Made by a program: the position numbers and the translations under genes
In this document: in pieces, positions 9,231 through 17,229 of the stretch
Layout: each line of letters starts with the position of its first letter
Position numbering within the stretch: position 1 is the first letter of the stretch
NCBI RefSeq assembly: GCF_011369485.1
Contig: NZ_VXCA01000017.1
Coordinates: 62,001-126,000, forward strand
Length of the DNA: 64,000 bases
Direction of reading: 5' to 3'
Origin: Pseudomonas atagonensis
GTDB taxonomy: Bacteria; Pseudomonadota; Gammaproteobacteria; Pseudomonadales; Pseudomonadaceae
The notes under the pieces: generated by a model
The model's database searches: none
What the model was told of the DNA's origin: nothing
The model's input: only the letters and a program-made list of their open reading frames with translations

Positions 9231-10280
9231 ATGCTTGTACAGGCCTACGGCGCCCACGCTGGCGACAAACCCCTTGAGCCGATGCAGATCAACCGTCGCG
9301 CCCCGGCGGCCCATGACGTGCAGATCGATATCGCGTTCTGCGGCATCTGCCATTCGGACCTGCACCAGGTACGCGCCGAATGGGCCGGCACGCAGTTCCC
9401 TTGCGTGCCGGGGCACGAGATTGTCGGTCGGGTGGCGGCAGTCGGTGCGCATGTCACGGATTTCAAAGTCGGTGATCTGGTCGGCGTCGGTTGCATTGTC
9501 GACAGCTGCAAACACTGCGATGACTGCGAAACCGGTCTGGAAAACTACTGCGACGGCATGATCGGCACCTACAACTTTCCGACCCCGGACGCACCGGGCT
9601 GGACGCTGGGCGGCTATTCGCAAAACATCGTCGTGCATGAGCGTTACGTGTTGCGCATCCGCCATCCCGAAACGCAACTGGCGGCGGTCGCGCCGCTGCT
9701 GTGCGCGGGAATCACCACTTACTCGCCGCTGCGCCACTGGAACGCGGGGCCGGGCAAGAAAGTCGGCGTCGTCGGCATCGGCGGTCTGGGCCACATGGGC
9801 ATCAAACTGGCCCACGCCTTGGGCGCGCACGTAGTGGCCTTCACCACGTCCGAATCCAAGCGCGAGGCGGCGAAAGCGTTGGGCGCCAATGAAGTGGTGG
9901 TGTCACGCAATGCCGAAGAAATGGCCGCGCACGCCAAGAGCTTCGACCTGATCCTCAACACCGTCGCAGCGCCACACGACCTCGACGCCTTCCTCGTGCT
10001 GCTCAAGCGAGATGGCGCACTGACGCTGGTTGGCGCGCCGGCCACCTCGCATCCGTCGCCGAACGTGTTCAACCTGATCATGAAGCGCCGCACGATTGCC
10101 GGTTCGATGATCGGCGGCATTGCCGAGACCCAGGAGATGCTGGATTTCTGCGCCGAACACGGCATCGTCTCCGACATCGAACTGATCCGCGCCGACCAGA
10201 TCAACGACGCCTACGAGCGCATGCTCAAGGGTGACGTGAAATATCGTTTTGTGATCGACAACGCCACGCTGGCCGACTGA
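9231..10280 (+). CDS. NAD(P)-dependent zinc alcohol dehydrogenase (YahK/cinnamyl-ADH type)
   Basis: A 349-residue medium-chain dehydrogenase. Catalytic zinc ligands are Cys37 in CGICHSD and His62 in GHE. The structural-zinc cysteines are in the stretch CIVDSCKHCDDC and at NYC. A nucleotide-binding GIGGLGHMG lies near residue 180. The protein probably reduces aldehydes to alcohols or the reverse in the cytoplasm, and the exact substrate cannot be read. ATG 9231 is preceded by GAGG at 9219-9222; an upstream in-frame start at 9153 lacks a ribosome site and would add a tail foreign to the family. Confidence 0.88.
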   Translation: MLVQAYGAHAGDKPLEPMQINRRAPAAHDVQIDIAFCGICHSDLHQVRAEWAGTQFPCVPGHEIVGRVAAVGAHVTDFKVGDLVGVGCIVDSCKHCDDCETGLENYCDGMIGTYNFPTPDAPGWTLGGYSQNIVVHERYVLRIRHPETQLAAVAPLLCAGITTYSPLRHWNAGPGKKVGVVGIGGLGHMGIKLAHALGAHVVAFTTSESKREAAKALGANEVVVSRNAEEMAAHAKSFDLILNTVAAPHDLDAFLVLLKRDGALTLVGAPATSHPSPNVFNLIMKRRTIAGSMIGGIAETQEMLDFCAEHGIVSDIELIRADQINDAYERMLKGDVKYRFVIDNATLAD

Positions 10281-10305
10281 TTCAAATCTGGATCGCAGAA
10301 AAAAC

Positions 10306-10333
10306 AAAAGCCTGCTTGAAAAAGCAGGCTTTT
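10306..10333. terminator. Bidirectional intrinsic terminator
   Basis: A perfect 12-bp inverted repeat, AAAAGCCTGCTT at 10306-10317 and AAGCAGGCTTTT at 10322-10333, has a 4-base loop. The A-run on one side and T-run on the other make it a terminator in both directions. It sits between the alcohol dehydrogenase and the convergent YcaC-like gene. Confidence 0.9.
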
Positions 10334-10350
10334 CGTTTTGCAGCATCAAC

Positions 10351-10983
10351 TCACTTTTGCTGGGCAGTCAGTGCCGAGTAGCTGTTCATCAGGTTGCGGT
10401 AGTTCGGGATCCGCTGCGACAGCAGGTTGCCCAGCCCTTCGATGTCGTTGCGCCAGTCGCGGTGCAGCTCACAGGCCACCGAGAACCAGTTCATCATTTG
10501 TGCGCCGGCCTGGGTCATGCGGCTCCACGCGGCCTGCTGCACGGTGGTGTTGAAGGTGCCGGAGGCATCGGTGACGACGAACACGTCAAACCCTTCCGCC
10601 AGTGCCGACAAGGTCGGGAACGCGACACAGACATCGGTGACCACGCCGGCGATGATGATCTGTTTGCGGCCGGTGGCCTTGATCGCCTTGACGAAGTCTT
10701 CGTTGTCCCAGGCGTTGATCTGGCCTGGGCGAGCGATGTACGGCGCATCCGGGAACATCTCTTTCAGTTCCGGCACCAGCGGGCCGTTCGGGCCTTGTTC
10801 GAAACTGGTGGTGAGGATGGTCGGCAGTTCGAAGAACTTCGCCAGATCCGCCAGCGCCAGCACGTTGTTCTTGAACTCGTTCGGCGAGAAGTCCTGCACC
10901 AGCGAAATCAGACCGGTCTGGTGATCGACCAGCAACACGATGGCGTCGTCTTTGTTGAGGCGGTTGTAGGTTGGAGTGTTCAT
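10351..10983 (-). CDS. YcaC-family isochorismatase-like hydrolase
   Basis: A 210-residue cysteine-hydrolase-fold protein. Asp20 in LLVDHQTG and Cys119 in VVTDVCVAF match the catalytic Asp and Cys of the isochorismatase-like superfamily. The TSFEQGPNGP region resembles YcaC rather than true isochorismatases. The natural substrate of YcaC proteins is poorly defined. The start is ATG 10983 with AAGGGA about 9 bases upstream; the longer frame from 11034 has no comparable site. It is monocistronic and ends at the bidirectional terminator. Confidence 0.82.
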   Translation of the reverse strand: MNTPTYNRLNKDDAIVLLVDHQTGLISLVQDFSPNEFKNNVLALADLAKFFELPTILTTSFEQGPNGPLVPELKEMFPDAPYIARPGQINAWDNEDFVKAIKATGRKQIIIAGVVTDVCVAFPTLSALAEGFDVFVVTDASGTFNTTVQQAAWSRMTQAGAQMMNWFSVACELHRDWRNDIEGLGNLLSQRIPNYRNLMNSYSALTAQQK

Positions 10984-11125
10984 GTGTGCGTCCCTTTTCG
11001 TTGTTGAGTGTGTGGTTGCGTTCAAGTTGGACACAGGTTACTGATTCACCGAAAAGGGATAAATCGGTTGAAATGTGTTTCACCGTCAACTCAAAAGGGA
11101 CAATCTTTTTTTTTCAAAACAAGCC

Positions 11126-12466
11126 TTACTCAAACAGGTCGCGCGGTAGCTCCACCCGTGCCACCAGGCCACCGCCGCTTCGATTGCTCAAGCTCAGTTC
11201 TCCGCCCTGCTCGCGCACGATAGTCTGCGCCGCCGACAGCCCGAGGCCGACGCCACCGGTATCGCGGTTGCGCGAGGCTTCGAGGCGAAAGAACGGATCG
11301 AACACACGTTGCAGCGCCGCTTCCGGTATACCCGGCCCGGTGTCGCTTACCTCGATGCAGATCCGTTGCGCATCGCCACTCAAGGCGATGCCCGGCTGCT
11401 GCGCGTACTTGATGGCGTTTTCCAGCAGATTGACGATCACTCGCTTGATCCCAAGGGGACGGCCGACATACACCAGATGCGCGGGGCCGTTGAAGTCGAC
11501 GGCGATGTGCTGGTCGCGGTAATCATCGACGATGGTTTGCAGCAATTCGGAGAGGTCGAACGCGGTGCTTTGTTCGCGGTGCGTGTCTTCGCGGAAAAAC
11601 GCCAGGGCGGCGTTGATCATCGACTGCATTTCTTCGACGTCGCGGATCAGTTTGTGCTGATGGTCGAGGTCTTCCATGAACTCGCTGCGCAAGCGCATGC
11701 GGGTCAACGGCGCACGCAGATCGTGGGAAATCGCCGCGAGCATGTGCGTACGTTCGGCAATGAAATGCTGAATCTGCGCCTGCATGGTGTTGAAGGCAAT
11801 GATCGCCTGACGAATCTCCTCGGGGCCTTCGATGCGGATCGGCGGCGCCCGCAGGTCGCTGCCAAAACGCCGGGCGGCGCTGGCGAAGCGCTGCAAGGGC
11901 TTGGCCAGTTGGCGGGTGGCAATCCACGCGACCAACAAGGTGGCGATCAAGCCGAGGGCGATGATGACTGCGATTCGGGTGCCGACGTCCACGCCCCAAC
12001 TGCGTTCCGGCGGTGTGAACGACATCCAGCTGCCATCGACGAGCTGCACCAGCGCGACGTAATGCGCGCGCGGACTGTTGCTCGGCCAGTCATCGGGATT
12101 GAACACTTCGATTTCGCGATCAGCGCCCAACAGTTTCTGCATGACCGGGATCCGCCCTGCTTCCAGTTGAGTGCCGCCGCCGGGCAGATCGAAGTCGGCG
12201 CGCCGGGCATGCCACACCACGTCCAGCATCGAACTGCTTGCGGCCCCGGCCAGTTGCGCGCGCAACGCCGCTGGCGCAGCCTCGACCACGCGGGTAGTCA
12301 CGGCGATCTGCTCCAGCAGGCCGGTGCGATCAATCGGCGGCCGCGCCCAGATACCGGCGACCTGAACGAACAAGGCGTTGAGCGCCAGCGAGGTCACCAT
12401 CGCCGCGAGGATGGTCAGGGCGATACGCCGGCTGAGGGTGTCACGGCGCAACAGTCGGCGGATCAC
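11126..12466 (-). CDS. Two-component sensor histidine kinase
   Basis: A 446-residue inner-membrane kinase. The first membrane helix is at about residues 16-37, the periplasmic sensor at 38-160, the second helix at about 163-184 and a HAMP region to about 240. The phosphoacceptor is His248 in AAISHDLRAPLTR. ATPase boxes are N (NLLENAIKYA), G1 (DTGPGIP) and G2 (GGVGLGLS). It overlaps the response-regulator stop by 4 bp (ATGA), so the two are coupled. The signal is unknown; the overall form is like EnvZ/RisS-type kinases. Confidence 0.9.
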   Translation of the reverse strand: MIRRLLRRDTLSRRIALTILAAMVTSLALNALFVQVAGIWARPPIDRTGLLEQIAVTTRVVEAAPAALRAQLAGAASSSMLDVVWHARRADFDLPGGGTQLEAGRIPVMQKLLGADREIEVFNPDDWPSNSPRAHYVALVQLVDGSWMSFTPPERSWGVDVGTRIAVIIALGLIATLLVAWIATRQLAKPLQRFASAARRFGSDLRAPPIRIEGPEEIRQAIIAFNTMQAQIQHFIAERTHMLAAISHDLRAPLTRMRLRSEFMEDLDHQHKLIRDVEEMQSMINAALAFFREDTHREQSTAFDLSELLQTIVDDYRDQHIAVDFNGPAHLVYVGRPLGIKRVIVNLLENAIKYAQQPGIALSGDAQRICIEVSDTGPGIPEAALQRVFDPFFRLEASRNRDTGGVGLGLSAAQTIVREQGGELSLSNRSGGGLVARVELPRDLFE

Positions 12467-13206
12467 GAACGGCTGACCTTGGCGGTAAACATGTAGCCTC
12501 CATTGCGAACGGTGCGGATCAGGTCCGGGCGTTTGTTGTCCGGCTCGATCTTGCGCCGCAAGCGGCTGACCTGGACATCAATGCTGCGATCAAAGGCGTC
12601 GTGACCTTCGCCCCGAGTCAGGTCGATCAACTGTTCGCGGGTAAGAATGCGTTGCGGATGATCGAGGAACACCACCAACAGATCGAACTCGCCGCCAGAC
12701 AACGGAATCATCACGTTTTCCGGCGAGCGCAATTCACGGCAGGTGATATCCAGGTGCCAACCGGCAAACGCGATAACCGGTCGTGCACGCTCGCTGACGG
12801 GACTTGGCTGCTCACTGACACGGCGCTGCAGGGCGCGCACGCGCGCGAGCAGTTCCCGGGGGGCGAAGGGTTTGGTCAGGTAATCGTCGGCACCCAGTTC
12901 GAGGCCGACGATGCGGTCGCTGAGTTCGGCCATTGCGGTGAGCATGATGATCGGAATGCCCATTTGCGCACGCACTTTCTGGCACAGGCTCAGGCCGCCT
13001 TCGCCGGGCAGCATCACGTCGAGAATCAGGGTGTCCGGGCGGTTCTGCGCAATCGCCGCCCACATCGCCTCGCCATCGGGCGCCACGTCCACCTCGTAGG
13101 CGTGCTGCATAAAGAATTTCTTCAGCAGCGACAGGATTTCCACGTCGTCATCGACGATCAGCAATCTGCTCACAGGCACAGGATCCAGAGGCCAAAAAAG
13201 ACGCAT
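12463..13206 (-). CDS. OmpR-family response regulator
   Basis: A 247-residue regulator if started at ATG 13206. The receiver domain has the acidic pair in LLIVDDD, the phosphoacceptor Asp63 in LILDVMLPG and the Lys in YLTKPF. The C-terminal winged-helix domain ends with IRTVRNGGYMF. ATG 13206 lacks a ribosome site. A GTG at 13173, giving a protein that begins near SRLLIVDDD, fits the family better, so the true start is uncertain. It should partner the kinase that overlaps its 3' end. Targets are unknown; the divergent small-protein/lipoprotein pair starting at 13336 is one candidate. Confidence 0.88.
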   Translation of the reverse strand: MRLFWPLDPVPVSRLLIVDDDVEILSLLKKFFMQHAYEVDVAPDGEAMWAAIAQNRPDTLILDVMLPGEGGLSLCQKVRAQMGIPIIMLTAMAELSDRIVGLELGADDYLTKPFAPRELLARVRALQRRVSEQPSPVSERARPVIAFAGWHLDITCRELRSPENVMIPLSGGEFDLLVVFLDHPQRILTREQLIDLTRGEGHDAFDRSIDVQVSRLRRKIEPDNKRPDLIRTVRNGGYMFTAKVSRS

Positions 13207-13335
13207 CTAAAACCATTTCGACGTCCGGGTCATTTATTTCAATCGCGCAACATTCCTGCCACAGCGACATCAAGCGGACATCGTCGGGCAATCCTCCTGA
13301 GGCAACCTGCAGGCCTTCCACTGCCGGGGACTCCC

Positions 13336-13650
13336 ATGAAGGACATCAATCACAGGTACACCGCCGAAGGACTCAGCCACCATCGTCCGTTGATCCTCAG
13401 CCAGCGCACCTCGGCCCCCGGCGACGATACGCCGATTCTGTTTCAGGAGTCGTGCCTTGGCCTCACCGGTACTCAGGACCGGATCGTGCTGCGCCGCTAT
13501 TTCGAACAATTCAGTCCGAGCCACGCCCAGTGGGTGGAATACGTGCACAGCGTGCCGGTGGCCGACCTCGTGCACTGGATCATGGCCCACGGGCAAATGC
13601 ACATCGAGTGCTCGGACGACACCCCGCCGTTTCACAAGGAAAATCGTTGA
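13336..13650 (+). CDS. Small hypothetical protein
   Basis: A 104-residue protein with no recognised domain. It is hydrophilic, His-rich (for example SHHRPL near the start), and has neither a signal peptide nor a membrane segment. ATG 13336 is chosen because GGGGA lies about 10 bases upstream; the frame is open far upstream but overlaps the divergent regulator. Its stop overlaps the start of the following lipoprotein gene (TGATG), so the two are translated together. Confidence 0.6.
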   Translation: MKDINHRYTAEGLSHHRPLILSQRTSAPGDDTPILFQESCLGLTGTQDRIVLRRYFEQFSPSHAQWVEYVHSVPVADLVHWIMAHGQMHIECSDDTPPFHKENR

Positions 13651-14321
13651 TGATCAGCAAACGCGCACTGTCGCTGATGGTGGTAGCCACTCTGGGCCTG
13701 TCGGCCTGCAGCAATAAAACCATCGAACCGAAGCAGTACACGGGATTTCTGCATGACTACAGCGTTCTCAGCGAACGCCAGTCACCCTCAGGTCAGGCAG
13801 TGTTGAGCTGGATCAGCCCGGCCCTGGCCCGGGGCCGTTACACGCAGGTCTATCTGGCACCAAGCCAGTTCTACCCCAGCGCCGAGCCGACCGAGCGAAT
13901 TCCGCTGAGCACGCTGTCCGGCGTGACCGATTATTACGACGCGGCCCTGCGCAAGGAACTGAGTAAAGTCACGCGCATCGTCACCACTCAAGGTCCCGGC
14001 ACGCTGATCGTGCGCCCGGCGATCACCCGAGTCGCCGCCAGCACTCAGGGTTTGCGCTTTTATGAATGGCTGCCGGTCACGCTGGTCGCTGCCGGTGTGA
14101 GTACGGCAACGGGCATCCGCGATCAGGACAGCGAGATTGCCACCGAAGTGTCTTTTGAAGACGGCTCGACTGGCGAAGTCGTAGCCGAGGTGGTTCGCAA
14201 AGGCACCGGTGTGCCGCTGGAGAATGACAAACAGGTGCTCAGCGCCGATGACGTGAAGGTCGTGCTCGATGGCTGGGCCGCCGATCTGGGCAAGTCATGG
14301 GTCGCGATGCACAAGCAATGA
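13650..14321 (+). CDS. Lipoprotein of the DUF3313 type
   Basis: A 223-residue exported lipoprotein. The signal peptide ends in the lipobox LSAC, with the lipidated Cys at residue 20. The mature part resembles DUF3313 proteins: it opens with a GFLHDYSVL segment, has LIVRPAITRV in the middle and ends with a helix containing DGWAADLGKSW. The role is unknown and presumably envelope-related. AAGGA lies at 13636-13640, 9 bases before the ATG, and the start overlaps the preceding stop. This pair is divergent from a two-component system, which may control it. Confidence 0.75.
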   Translation: MISKRALSLMVVATLGLSACSNKTIEPKQYTGFLHDYSVLSERQSPSGQAVLSWISPALARGRYTQVYLAPSQFYPSAEPTERIPLSTLSGVTDYYDAALRKELSKVTRIVTTQGPGTLIVRPAITRVAASTQGLRFYEWLPVTLVAAGVSTATGIRDQDSEIATEVSFEDGSTGEVVAEVVRKGTGVPLENDKQVLSADDVKVVLDGWAADLGKSWVAMHKQ

Positions 14322-14402
14322 TTCGGGTTATGCGCTAATTGCGCCTTCATTAAGCGGTCGCTGAAACGTTGTACTAGGATAGGATCCAATTCCCGAGGTT
14401 TT

Positions 14403-14427
14403 CCGTCGTCCAAGGAGATGTCGACGG
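14403..14427 (+). promoter_or_regulatory. Hairpin with GGA loop, putative RsmA/RsmE site
   Basis: CCGTCG (14403-14408) pairs perfectly with CGACGG (14422-14427), and the 13-base loop carries AAGGA. A GGA displayed in a hairpin loop is the hallmark of RsmA/CsrA targets. It lies 46 bases upstream of the LuxR start at 14473. Confidence 0.45.
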
Positions 14428-14457
14428 GGCCTCGCCGAAGCGGTTTTACCTGGTATT

Positions 14458-14467
14458 TCATGGACGA
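14458..14467 (+). promoter_or_regulatory. RsmA/RsmE-like motif over the ribosome site
   Basis: TCATGGACGA matches all fixed positions of the RsmA/RsmE consensus (A/U)CANGGANG(U/A). The GGA at 14462-14464 is also the only plausible Shine-Dalgarno for ATG 14473, so binding would block translation. Confidence 0.5.
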
Positions 14468-14472
14468 CGCAT

Positions 14473-15219
14473 ATGAACTCACAGCTGTTTCCTCACATCG
14501 GCAAAGTCATCGCCAGCACCGGTAGCCGCCATTTTCCGCGCATGCTGCATGACTTGATCCTCACCCAACTGGCGGTGGACGCCACGCACATCCGGCAGAT
14601 GCGCGTCGAACAGGTGGGCCGGGCCTCAAGCCGCCATCCCGAGCTGATCAAGGAATCGGCGCTGCTGGCAGAAACGGTGTTCTCCGAACACAACGCTGCA
14701 ACCGCCAACGACTTGCCGAATCCGTCGCCATCGACCAGCGCCGATGCCTCGCAACTGCACCTGACACGGCGCAAGGACAATTACCGCTACGTGATTTCGG
14801 TGTACCGCAACGGCCAGGCGCAGCATTTCTCCGCGCAGGAGCGCAGCCTGTTACAGGACATCTCGCCCGTGCTGTTGCCGATGGTGGAAAAACACATTCA
14901 CGCCCTGCAACCGGCCAATCCTGATCCGCAAAGCCTTGCCGAAAATACCGAAGGCAACGGACTGGAATCCCTGCGCCTGCGTTTCAACGAGCGCTTGCAG
15001 CAACTGGGCCTGAGCCTGTCGAACCGGGAAAGCGAAGTGTGCATCGGATTGCTCGCCGGGCGCACCGCGCCGGAAGTGGCCGCGCAGTTGCAACTAAAGG
15101 TCAACACCGTGGAGAGCTATCTCAAGCGTGCGGCGATCAAACTGGGCATCAGCGGACGGCATTCGTTGATGCGCTGGATGTATTCGCCGCCCGACACCTC
15201 GGCATCGACCGCTGCTTGA
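14473..15219 (+). CDS. LuxR-type regulator flanking the lipopeptide genes (downstream regulator)
   Basis: A 248-residue protein with a C-terminal LuxR/GerE helix-turn-helix at about residues 180-240 (LSNRESEVCIGLLAG, then VNTVESYLKRAAIKLG). The N-terminal half lacks a recognisable autoinducer-binding domain, as in the regulators that flank Pseudomonas lipopeptide clusters. It is convergent with macB and corresponds in position to the downstream regulator of viscosin/massetolide clusters. The likely role is activation of the NRPS and transporter genes. Two GGA motifs in its leader suggest Gac/Rsm control. A second regulator at 56376 shares the IASTG N-terminal signature and the same HTH. Confidence 0.85.
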   Translation: MNSQLFPHIGKVIASTGSRHFPRMLHDLILTQLAVDATHIRQMRVEQVGRASSRHPELIKESALLAETVFSEHNAATANDLPNPSPSTSADASQLHLTRRKDNYRYVISVYRNGQAQHFSAQERSLLQDISPVLLPMVEKHIHALQPANPDPQSLAENTEGNGLESLRLRFNERLQQLGLSLSNRESEVCIGLLAGRTAPEVAAQLQLKVNTVESYLKRAAIKLGISGRHSLMRWMYSPPDTSASTAA

Positions 15220-15228
15220 TGGCGCTGC

Positions 15229-15256
15229 TGACCCTGCAGACGTTTCTGCAGGGTCA
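15229..15256. terminator. Bidirectional hairpin between luxR and macB
   Basis: A perfect 12-bp inverted repeat, TGACCCTGCAGA at 15229-15240 and TCTGCAGGGTCA at 15245-15256, with loop CGTT. It lies in the 45 bp between two convergent stops. There is no T-run, but position and stem strength suggest a shared terminator. Confidence 0.65.
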
Positions 15257-15264
15257 ACCGTTGA

Positions 15265-17229
15265 TCAATCTCTGGCCAACGCCTCGATCGGATCAAGCCG
15301 CGAGGCGTTTCGCGCCGGCACAAAACCGAAGACGATACCGATCAACGTCGAACAAACCACCGCTGTCAGTACCGACGCCAGTGAAAACACCATCTCCCAT
15401 TCCTTGATAAACAGCGAAAACAGCTGCCCGATGGCATACGACAGCGAAATGCCAATCGCCCCGCCCAACAGGCACACCATCACCGCCTCCACCAGAAATT
15501 GCTGACGAATGTCAGACTGGCGCGCCCCTACCGCCATGCGAATGCCGATCTCCCGCGTTCGCTCGGTGACTGACACCAGCATGATGTTCATCACGCCAAT
15601 GCCGCCGACCACCAGCGAAATCACCGCGATCAGCGACAGCAACAAGGCCAGCGAGCGACTGGTTTTCTGCACCGTCTGCAAGACGCTGTCGAGGTTGTTG
15701 GTGAAGAAGTCCTTGCTGCCGTGGCGTTGCAGCAATAACTGCGTAACGTGCTCTTCCACCACTTTGCTCGGCTGACCGTCCTTCATGCGCACGCTGATGC
15801 TGTCCAGAAAACGCTGGCCCAACACGCGCCCGGCCGCTGTTTCATAGGGCACCCAGACGTTGAGGGTCTTGCCCGAGGCGAAGAGGTTTTTGTTTTCCGC
15901 CGCCACCCCGATCACCGTACAGGGCAGGTTGCCAATCAGAATCACCTGGCCCAACGGGTCGACGCCCGCCCCGAACAGGCGCTGGCGAGTGTTGTGATCG
16001 ATGACCACCACTTGCGCCTGACGCCGCGCGTCGCTCTCGCTGAAGGGGATGCCTTCGGCCATTTTGATCCCGCGCACCTGGAAATACTGGTCGCTGACGC
16101 CGTTGACCTGAGCGTCGAGATCGATGTTGCGATATCGCAGCAACAGGCTGCGGCCGATCATTGGCGTGGCGCTGTCGACGTAATACAGCTGATTGAGCGC
16201 CGTGACGTCGGCGGGCACCAGGGTTTCGATGGTCGCCGCACGCTTGTCACCGAAGCTGCTGCCGGGATAGATGTCGATGGTGTTGCTGCCGATCGCCGCG
16301 ATGTCCTTGAGCACGTAGCGTTTGGCGCCCTCACCCACCGCCGAGATCGACACCACCGAAGTGATGCCGATGACGATGCCGAGCATGGTCAGCAACGTGC
16401 GCATGCGATGGGAAACCAGCGCCACCCACGCCATGCTGAACGCTTCTTTGAACAACCCGAGGCTGGCCACCAGACGCCGTGCCGCCGTGGCTTTGGGCGT
16501 CACCGCGTGGTCATCCGGCAGTTGCGAGGTGTCACGTACATTGCGGCGGTCGCTGAGGATTTCGCCGTCGCTGACCTCGATAATGCGCTCGGCGTTGGCC
16601 GCGACTTTCGGGTCGTGGGTCACCAGAATCACCGTGTGCCCGGCGGCGTGCAGTTCCAGCAGGATGCGCATCACTTCCTTGCCGCTGGCGGTATCGAGGG
16701 CGCCGGTCGGTTCGTCGGCGAGGATCACTTCCCCGCCGTTCATCAAGGCCCGGGCGATACTCACGCGCTGCTGCTGACCGCCGGAGAGCTGGCTCGGCCG
16801 ATGGCTCAGGTGCCCTTCCAGCCCCAGTCGCGCCAGCAGCTCACGCGCGCGGGCATGCCGCTGAAGCTGTGGCGTGCCGGCGTATATCGCCGGTATCTCG
16901 ACGTTGTGCATCGCGCTCAGGTGCGGCAGCAAGTGGTAGCGCTGGAAGATGAAGCCGAAATAGTCGCGACGCAGTTCGGCCAGCGCCTGATTGTCCAGAT
17001 CGCGGGTTTCCCGGCCATTGATTTTGTAGCTGCCGGCCGTGGCGTAATCGAGGCAACCGAGGATGTTCATCAGCGTCGACTTGCCGGAACCCGAGGCACC
17101 GATGATCGCGACCATCTCGCCGGCGTTGATCGTCAGGTTGATGTTCTTCAGCGCCAGAAATTCGCGGTCGCCACCGGTGAAACTGCGGGTGATGCCGCTG
17201 AGTTGCAACAGGGGTTCGGTCATCGTCAT
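15265..17229 (-). CDS. macB: MacB-like ABC transporter, fused ATPase/permease (lipopeptide export)
   Basis: A 654-residue inner-membrane protein. The N-terminal ATPase has Walker A GASGSGKST (about residues 39-47), signature LSGGQQQR, and Walker B ending ILADEPTG. Then come a membrane helix near 275-300, a periplasmic domain, and three helices near 530, 580 and 615, as in MacB. The ATG overlaps the stop of macA by 4 bp. In Pseudomonas lipopeptide loci MacA/MacB pairs downstream of the last NRPS gene export the product (arfDE in arthrofactin). Placement right after the terminal NRPS gene supports the same role here. Confidence 0.92.
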   Translation of the reverse strand: MTMTEPLLQLSGITRSFTGGDREFLALKNINLTINAGEMVAIIGASGSGKSTLMNILGCLDYATAGSYKINGRETRDLDNQALAELRRDYFGFIFQRYHLLPHLSAMHNVEIPAIYAGTPQLQRHARARELLARLGLEGHLSHRPSQLSGGQQQRVSIARALMNGGEVILADEPTGALDTASGKEVMRILLELHAAGHTVILVTHDPKVAANAERIIEVSDGEILSDRRNVRDTSQLPDDHAVTPKATAARRLVASLGLFKEAFSMAWVALVSHRMRTLLTMLGIVIGITSVVSISAVGEGAKRYVLKDIAAIGSNTIDIYPGSSFGDKRAATIETLVPADVTALNQLYYVDSATPMIGRSLLLRYRNIDLDAQVNGVSDQYFQVRGIKMAEGIPFSESDARRQAQVVVIDHNTRQRLFGAGVDPLGQVILIGNLPCTVIGVAAENKNLFASGKTLNVWVPYETAAGRVLGQRFLDSISVRMKDGQPSKVVEEHVTQLLLQRHGSKDFFTNNLDSVLQTVQKTSRSLALLLSLIAVISLVVGGIGVMNIMLVSVTERTREIGIRMAVGARQSDIRQQFLVEAVMVCLLGGAIGISLSYAIGQLFSLFIKEWEMVFSLASVLTAVVCSTLIGIVFGFVPARNASRLDPIEALARD

